This document shows positions 50,758 through 55,460 of a stretch of 55,460 bases of DNA, one piece after another. Below the pieces are notes generated by a model, which had not been told where the DNA came from, did not search any database, and saw only the letters and a list, made by a program, of their open reading frames with translations. Origin of the DNA: an uncultured bacterium (GTDB lineage: Bacteria; Desulfobacterota; Desulfovibrionia; Desulfovibrionales; Desulfovibrionaceae); assembly GCA_905214305.1 (NCBI GenBank), contig CAJMLK010000017.1, positions 1 through 55,460 of the forward strand, read 5' to 3'. Position 1 is the first letter of the stretch. Every line of letters begins with the position of its first letter. The position numbers were made by a program, and so were the translations under genes.

Positions 50758-51484
50758 TCTTCTTTTCTGGCTGCCTCAGCTGGCCCACGCCGCGCAGGAC
50801 ATGGCCATGCCCACCCTGCAGCTCACACTGGCGGGCGGCGCCAAATCGCCGGAAAAAGTCTCCATTCTGCTGGAAATTCTCTTTCTGCTGACCATCCTTT
50901 CCGTGGCTCCGGCCATCATGCTCACGGTCACCAGCTTTACCCGCATCATCATTGTTTTCAGCTTTTTGCGTCAGGCCATGGGCGTGCAGCAGCTGCCTCC
51001 CACCCAGATTCTGGCAAGTCTTGCCATTTTTATGACGGTCGTCATCATGTTTCCCGTGGGCAAACAGATCAACGACGACGCCCTTCAGCCCTACCTCAGT
51101 GAGCGCATCGACTACAGGGAAGCTCTGGACAAGGCTCAGGCCCCGCTGCGCTCCTTCATGTTCAAGCACACGCGCGAAAAAGACCTTTCCATCTTCTATT
51201 CCATCAGCAATATGGAAGCCCCGAAGAACAAGGAAGAAGTTCCCACCATGCTTCTGGCGGCGGCCTACGTTATCAGTGAGCTGAAAACGGCCTTCACCAT
51301 CGGCTTTCTCATCTACATTCCCTTTCTTGTGCTTGATATGGTGATTTCAAGCGTGCTGCTTGCCATGGGCATGATGATGCTGCCGCCCATGATGGTTTCC
51401 ATGCCGTTCAAGCTGCTGCTTTTTGTGATGGTTGACGGCTGGAATCTGCTGGTGGGCTCGCTGGTCAACAGTTTTCTGCTTTGA
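50690..51484 (+). CDS. fliP: FliP, flagellar export gate protein
   Basis: The main subunit of the FliP-FliQ-FliR export gate, 264 residues. A cleavable signal peptide (AGLTAASLLFWLPQLAHAAQ) is followed by four membrane helices. FliP signatures: VTSFTRIIIVFSFLRQAMGVQQLPPTQIL and the late block FLVLDMVISSVLLAMGMMMLPPMMVSMPFKLLLFVMVDGW. The start at 50690 lies inside fliO with GAGGAGC upstream. The cytoplasmic/periplasmic loop (TREKDLSIFYSI) is standard. fliQ follows after 91 bp. Confidence 0.97.
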   Translation: MSRRTRILNTSWKKCLAGLTAASLLFWLPQLAHAAQDMAMPTLQLTLAGGAKSPEKVSILLEILFLLTILSVAPAIMLTVTSFTRIIIVFSFLRQAMGVQQLPPTQILASLAIFMTVVIMFPVGKQINDDALQPYLSERIDYREALDKAQAPLRSFMFKHTREKDLSIFYSISNMEAPKNKEEVPTMLLAAAYVISELKTAFTIGFLIYIPFLVLDMVISSVLLAMGMMMLPPMMVSMPFKLLLFVMVDGWNLLVGSLVNSFLL

Positions 51485-51575
51485 CCGGGCACAGCCCTGT
51501 GCAGGCTGGCATCAATCTTGAATCAAATGGGCCGCCGGTTGCGGCAGTGTCAAAATTTTCCTGTGAGGTTACGCC

Positions 51576-51845
51576 ATGTCTCCTGATTTTGTCATCGGTT
51601 TCGGACGCCAGGCCATTGAATTGTGCCTTATGATGGCCCTGCCCATGCTGGGCGTGGGGCTGGGCGTGGGCGTGATCGTGAGCGTCATTCAGGCTGCTAC
51701 CCAGATTCAGGAAATGACGCTGACCTTTATTCCCAAAATCGTCTGCATGTTTCTGACGCTGCTGCTGGCCTTGCCCTGGCTTATGGAGCGCATGATTACT
51801 TTCACGCGCGACGTCTTTATCAATATCCCCAACTACGTGCGGTAA
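51576..51845 (+). CDS. fliQ: FliQ, flagellar export gate protein
   Basis: A two-helix export-gate subunit of 89 residues. It starts MSPDFVIGFGRQAIELCLMMALPMLGVGLGVGV and contains the family motif VSVIQAATQIQEMTLTFIPKI, ending with LMERMITFTRDVFINIPNYVR. GTGAGGTTACGCC precedes the ATG. fliR, which normally follows fliQ, is absent; instead 190 bp and a strong terminator follow, so fliQ is the last gene of this operon. Confidence 0.96.
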   Translation: MSPDFVIGFGRQAIELCLMMALPMLGVGLGVGVIVSVIQAATQIQEMTLTFIPKIVCMFLTLLLALPWLMERMITFTRDVFINIPNYVR

Positions 51846-52034
51846 TTGAAAATGTGGTGCAACGGTATCGACTTCAATGCTGCCGGGGAACGGTTCCGGC
51901 TCGACAAACAGCAGGCGATGCTCCATGTATCGGCACTGGCATAAGCCGTACTGTGTACAGAATGGCATATATGCAGATGGTGGAAGAGCGGATCAGGACA
52001 AGTCTAGAGAAAATTCAGAAAGCTTTTATTTTTT

Positions 52035-52075
52035 AACAAAAAAAGGAAATGCCAAAGACATTTCCTTTTTTTGTT
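52035..52075 (+). terminator. Terminator of the fliL-fliQ operon
   Basis: A perfect 17-bp stem (AACAAAAAAAGGAAATG with its reverse complement at 52059-52075) around CCAAAGA. Its descending arm contains seven U residues. It can work on both strands. Confidence 0.9.
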
Positions 52076-52461
52076 GTCTGAAACAGCAACCGTATGTAAG
52101 TTGGACTGCGTACGCATCCGTGACACCGGTAAGGCAGTGCGCATTTCTGCTTTTTCCTGCCGATGCAGTGGGTGCGGCGCAAACGGCCCGCGTGGGCGGA
52201 TCGGGCGGTAGGCCCGGATCAGACCGGACGCCGGAATCGGACCGGATACCCGGCGCCTCAGTGCCGGCTGGCGCTGCAAGGGGCCATGTCTGCGGTCAGT
52301 CAAGCTGTCAGGCCCCGGAGCCGCAGGCCGTTCGGCAGGCCCATTTTCACAGCGCGACGCTTCCTGTCACGGCGCGCAGCCGCGCTAATGCCACACATAT
52401 TGTCTCTGGTGGCGGGCGTTTGCCCGCACAGCTACCAGAGCTTCTTCAGGATGGATCTGTT
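52076..52461. other. Intergenic region after the flagellar operon
   Basis: About 385 bp with no supported gene. GC-rich runs of CGGACCGG-type words near 52195-52250 look degenerate; the end (CTACCAGAGCTTC, GGATCTGTTCTAG near 52430-52465) carries words shared with the AGAGC elements. It also receives the end of the convergent methyltransferase gene. Confidence 0.5.
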
Positions 52462-53268
52462 CTAGGGCCTGTGCCGCGCGGCGGCCAGACCCAGCAGGAC
52501 AGCCCCGGCCTGAGCCACATTGAGCGAGTCGAAAGGCCGCGCCAGCGGTATGCGCAGCATGTGCGCGCACCGTTTGACAATGCCGGGCCGCAGTCCCTTT
52601 TCCTCATTGCCCAGCACCAGAACAGCGGGCAGCCGCATGGCTTCGGTAAAGGCGTCCACGCTGGCCGGGCCGTTCTGGCCTCCGGCCCCATAAATCATCA
52701 GGCCCGCTTCTTCGGCGCTGTCCAGCGCATGTCCCAGGTTGGTCACGCGCGTTACGGGCAGGTGCTCCAGTGCGCCGGCTGCGGAACGGCGCGCGGCGGG
52801 GCCGAGGTAGGCGCTGTTGTGACGGGGCAGAATAATGCCCGCGCCCCCGAGCGCGTAGAGCGTGCGGCAAAGGGTTCCGACGTTGCCGGGGTCCTGCACC
52901 TGATCAAGGGCCAGGATTATGGGCAGGGGGGCCTGCTCCACGGCGGCAAAGATATGCTCCAGCTCGCAAAAGCTGGTTGCGGCCAGCCGGGCTATCACAC
53001 CCTGATGCGCCACGGCATCGCGCCCGGCCTCACGCGCGTCGCCGCGCCGGGGATTGCCGGGGCGGCACAGGCGGTCAAGCGCGGCCTGCTCCACCAGAGT
53101 AAAGCGGATATCATTTTTCCGGCAGAGGTCTTGCACCTCGCGGGCCTCGGGGCTGCGCAGCCCCTTTTTACAGAATACGCAGTCGATGCGCTGCGGGTCG
53201 CTGGACAACAGCTCCAGCACGGGCTTGAGTCCCGGCAGAAGCGGGGCTTCTTCAGATTGGCTATGCAT
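52462..53268 (-). CDS. rlmB: RlmB/TrmH-type SPOUT rRNA 2'-O-methyltransferase
   Basis: A SpoU-family methyltransferase of 268 residues, probably methylating 23S rRNA G2251 (RlmB) or a related site. An N-terminal SpoU substrate-binding domain (LLPGLKPVLELLSSDPQRIDCVFC) precedes the knotted SPOUT domain: LALDQVQDPGNVGTLCRTLYALGGAGIILP (motif 1, catalytic Arg), VLVLGNEEKGLRPGI (motif 2) and IPLARPFDSLNVAQAGAVLL (motif 3). The start at 53268 has GGAGG upstream. Family membership is secure, the exact target less so. It diverges from the lytic transglycosylase gene. Confidence 0.85.
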   Translation of the reverse strand: MHSQSEEAPLLPGLKPVLELLSSDPQRIDCVFCKKGLRSPEAREVQDLCRKNDIRFTLVEQAALDRLCRPGNPRRGDAREAGRDAVAHQGVIARLAATSFCELEHIFAAVEQAPLPIILALDQVQDPGNVGTLCRTLYALGGAGIILPRHNSAYLGPAARRSAAGALEHLPVTRVTNLGHALDSAEEAGLMIYGAGGQNGPASVDAFTEAMRLPAVLVLGNEEKGLRPGIVKRCAHMLRIPLARPFDSLNVAQAGAVLLGLAAARHRP

Positions 53269-53404
53269 GCGCGCCTCCGCGCGGGGGCAAACGGCGGCCA
53301 CAGGCTGCCGGGCTAAAAATATGGATACAACGGGCGTTCACGGTCATGCGGCTGTGTACGCATCTTCCCGGCGCATGGCAAGCCGGGCGGACAAGGAGAG
53401 CATA

Positions 53405-55105
53405 ATGACGGAACATACTATGGACACTGTCGCGAAAGGACGCAAGGGGACAGTTGCCGGTATTCGCCTGTGCGTGCTGGCTGCCGTGTGCTGCCTGCTG
53501 CTGGCCGGAGGCTGCGCTTCACGTCAGGGCGGCTCGGGCGGTGGCGGTGGTGCATCCTTTTCCGTTCCCGATGATGATCCCACTCCCTTGAAGCCCAATG
53601 AGGTCGCTGCCCTCAATTCTACGGGGCATGTCGACAGGGGCCTGCCCCCGGAAGCTATGGATGATGTGACACGTCAATATAAATACTTCCTGCGCAAGGG
53701 GCGCAATTCCGTATGCGTGTTCTCAAAACGCGCGGAAAACTATCTTGCTTACGCACGCAAGGTCTTCCGTTCGCGCGGCATGCCCGAGGATCTGGCCTAC
53801 CTTGCCATTGTGGAAAGCGGCTACCGGGTGGATGCGCGGTCACCCGTAGGCGCTACCGGGGCCTGGCAGTTCATGCCGCCCACGGGCGAACGTTTCGGGC
53901 TGACGCAGAACTGGTTTACCGACGAGCGCCTTGATCCCTATGAATCCACGGAAGCAGCGGCGGACTATCTGCAAAAACTGCATGAGTATTTCGGTGACTG
54001 GCCCACAGCCATCGCGGCCTATAACGCGGGCGAAGGCAAGATCGGTCGCGCCAAGGCGGGCACGGGCGGCAAGGATTTCTTTGAGGTCAAGGCCCGCAAT
54101 CATATGCTGGATGAAAAGGCCCAGCTGCGGGATGAAACCAAGCAGTATGTGCCGCGTTTTCTGGCAGTTGCCAAAATCATGCGCAATCTGCCCCAGCTGG
54201 GTTTTGAACCGATCAACCCCGAAAACGCGCCCGGCGTGCTGCGCCTCACGGCGCGCCCCGGAACGGATCTTAACGGTCTGGCCGATGCCTGCGGCATGAG
54301 CTGGGGCGACTTTGCCTCCTATAACCGTCACCACAGGCGCCGCATCACTGATACGGATCGCTCGACCTTTGTGTATGTTCCGGCCAGAACAGAACGTCAG
54401 GCTACGGCCTTTCTGTCTTCACCCCGCTGCACCGCCTATGCGGGCTGGGGGGCCATGCGCGTGGCGAGCAGCGCCGATTCATGGGACAAGATCAGCCGTC
54501 GCTGCGGGGTTCCTGTCGCGCAGCTGCGCGCCCTCAATCCCGGCGAAAGCCGCCTCAGCGCCGGGCAAACCGTGCTTGCGCCGCGTTCGGTGGACATGTC
54601 CGCCAAGGCTGTGGCCGCGCTGGACAGCAAGGCTCAGCCGTCAAACCGGGAACGGGCGGCGACAAAGTCCAGCGGGCGCGCGGGGGCACAGTCTGTGGCG
54701 TCATCGCCTGCGTCCCCGGCAGCTCAGGGCGGTGGCAGCCATACCCTTGAGGCGGGCGAAACCCTGTATGCCGTGGCCCGGCAGTACAACATCAGTGTAA
54801 AGGACCTTCAGGAACATAATAATATAAGCAGCCCCAATATGATCCATGCCGGAACGGTGCTGCGCATCCCCGGACGCGCGGTGGCCCGGAGCGGCCCGGT
54901 TTCCGGCGGGTCTGACGGCAGGGTGGGGCGCAAGGCCCCCGCAAGTGGGGCAAAAGCGGCAAAAAGCACGTACCTTGTACAGGACAGAGACAGCCTGTGG
55001 AAAATAGCCCGCGAACATAATGTGAGCGTGGAAGACCTTAAACGCTGGAATGGCGTGGACGAAAAGACCCTGCGCGCCGGGTCTGTGCTGGTGGTGGAGC
55101 AGTAG
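53405..55105 (+). CDS. mltD: Membrane-bound lytic murein transglycosylase with LysM repeats (MltD-like)
   Basis: A 566-residue outer-membrane lipoprotein that cleaves peptidoglycan. The signal sequence ends in the lipobox LLLAGGC. The SLT domain (about residues 110-260) shows the catalytic Glu in YLAIVESGYRVDARSPVGATGAWQFMPPTG and AIAAYNAGEGKIGRAK. A divergent LysM-like segment (VLRLTARPGTDLNGLADACGMSWGDFASYN) and three LysM modules follow: AMRVASSADSWDKISRRCGV, HTLEAGETLYAVARQYNIS and TYLVQDRDSLWKIAREHNVS, separated by Ser/Ala-rich linkers. AAGGAG precedes the ATG at 53405. It stands alone. Confidence 0.94.
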   Translation: MTEHTMDTVAKGRKGTVAGIRLCVLAAVCCLLLAGGCASRQGGSGGGGGASFSVPDDDPTPLKPNEVAALNSTGHVDRGLPPEAMDDVTRQYKYFLRKGRNSVCVFSKRAENYLAYARKVFRSRGMPEDLAYLAIVESGYRVDARSPVGATGAWQFMPPTGERFGLTQNWFTDERLDPYESTEAAADYLQKLHEYFGDWPTAIAAYNAGEGKIGRAKAGTGGKDFFEVKARNHMLDEKAQLRDETKQYVPRFLAVAKIMRNLPQLGFEPINPENAPGVLRLTARPGTDLNGLADACGMSWGDFASYNRHHRRRITDTDRSTFVYVPARTERQATAFLSSPRCTAYAGWGAMRVASSADSWDKISRRCGVPVAQLRALNPGESRLSAGQTVLAPRSVDMSAKAVAALDSKAQPSNRERAATKSSGRAGAQSVASSPASPAAQGGGSHTLEAGETLYAVARQYNISVKDLQEHNNISSPNMIHAGTVLRIPGRAVARSGPVSGGSDGRVGRKAPASGAKAAKSTYLVQDRDSLWKIAREHNVSVEDLKRWNGVDEKTLRAGSVLVVEQ

Positions 55106-55125
55106 CCGGTTCGTTGCGGTGGCTC

Positions 55126-55151
55126 TGCTCAAAAGGCAGGGTTTTTGAGCA
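55126..55151 (+). terminator. Hairpin after the lytic transglycosylase gene
   Basis: TGCTCAAAA pairs with TTTTGAGCA around eight bases, 20 bp after the stop. No separate U-tract follows, though the descending arm itself is U-rich. Confidence 0.5.
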
Positions 55152-55306
55152 CAGTTGCCAATTCGAGGCCATGTAACGTGCTGATGTGATTGAAGCTGTA
55201 TAAAAAGTTTGCACGGGGGATGGCGCTAAAATCCGCGCCACTGGCCGAAAAATGGGCGCTGTATGGATTTGCTGTGACAATAATCTGAAAAAAATGAAAA
55301 AATCGG

Positions 55307-55335
55307 TTGACAGTTGAGGGCCTTTAAGGCAAATT
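55307..55335 (+). promoter_or_regulatory. Outward-facing promoter-like site 1
   Basis: TTGACA at 55307-55312, a 17-base spacer, then CAAATT at 55330-55335. It is followed by GC-rich inverted repeats (CCCGTTTCGCGACACGGG). No gene lies between it and the window edge. Confidence 0.5.
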
Positions 55336-55408
55336 CCCGTTTCGCGACACGGGAACGGAATGAGCCTGGGCGCGGCGAGAAAAAAATCGCCGAACCGGCA
55401 AAAAGAAG

Positions 55409-55437
55409 TTGACAGGGTCGCGGAAAGAGAGCATAAG
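55409..55437 (+). promoter_or_regulatory. Outward-facing promoter-like site 2
   Basis: TTGACA at 55409-55414, a 17-base spacer, then CATAAG at 55432-55437, about 100 bp after site 1. Two consensus -35 boxes in tandem suggest a strongly expressed gene just beyond the window, possibly a stable-RNA operon (inference). Confidence 0.5.
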
Positions 55438-55460
55438 CCTCTCTCGTTCTTGAAAAACTG

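Noticed and set aside
51852..52036. Two small frames after fliQ (30 codons from 51852, 24 codons from 51962), considered as small proteins or a fliR remnant
   Set aside because: No good ribosome sites, no similarity to FliR, and both precede a strong terminator as an ordinary 3' region would.

Overview
The window is about 55 kb of GC-rich bacterial chromosome. It most resembles the Desulfovibrio lineage (Desulfovibrionaceae, sulfate reducers). The evidence is gene content: an archaeal-type entry into the shikimate pathway (ADH synthase plus dehydroquinate synthase II) in one operon with pheA, aroA and tyrA; a TauE/SafE anion permease with a dedicated membrane partner; multi-heme c-type cytochrome membrane proteins; a PFKFB-like bifunctional enzyme; and a probable CbiR-type cobamide enzyme. 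The assignment is inference from gene content, not from a marker search. I see no insertion sequence, prophage, CRISPR array, tRNA or rRNA gene inside the window.

Layout, left to right. The start of flhA and all of flhB (minus strand) open the window, then an MFS transporter (plus). The minus-strand aromatic operon runs ADH synthase > DHQ synthase II > pheA > aroA > tyrA (8957 down to 3552). It is preceded by a promoter, a 34-codon leader peptide with eight aromatic residues in a row of ten, and a terminator/antiterminator pair, which together make a textbook-style attenuator. A plus-strand module follows: a D-cysteine desulfhydrase/cysteate lyase homologue, an NhaC-type antiporter and a GntR regulator. 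Then come, on the minus strand, a DHH phosphoesterase, a TIM-barrel protein (CbiR-like) whose start codon sits in the loop of a perfect 19-bp hairpin, and an M16C peptidase. rpsB-tsf and a TerC/CBS/CorC membrane protein are on the plus strand. A chemotaxis receptor, the PFKFB-like enzyme, tyrS, a small unknown protein, a PilZ-like protein, the membrane-protein/TauE pair, a YkgJ-type protein and hisI-hisG are on the minus strand.

The right half carries a DEAD-box helicase, an unknown protein, ribF, a YbjN-like secreted protein (minus), a PHP-type histidinol phosphatase, and a three-gene cytochrome operon: a di-heme cytochrome c, a cytochrome bd-I-like subunit with a fused heme c, and a membrane protein with two heme c sites. 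A VUT-family transporter (minus), era, yggS, the flagellar operon fliL-fliN-fliO-fliP-fliQ, an RlmB/TrmH-type methyltransferase (minus) and a LysM lytic transglycosylase follow. The window ends in two TTGACA-type promoters reading out to the right.

The genes are mostly housekeeping, motility and respiration. The most interesting content is non-coding: the aromatic attenuator at 9064-9283, the start-codon hairpin at 15522-15578, and a family of AGAGC-bounded palindromic intergenic elements present at seven or more places. Several short tandem repeats (13/26, 27 and 20 bp) lie at gene ends. fliR is missing from both flagellar loci.
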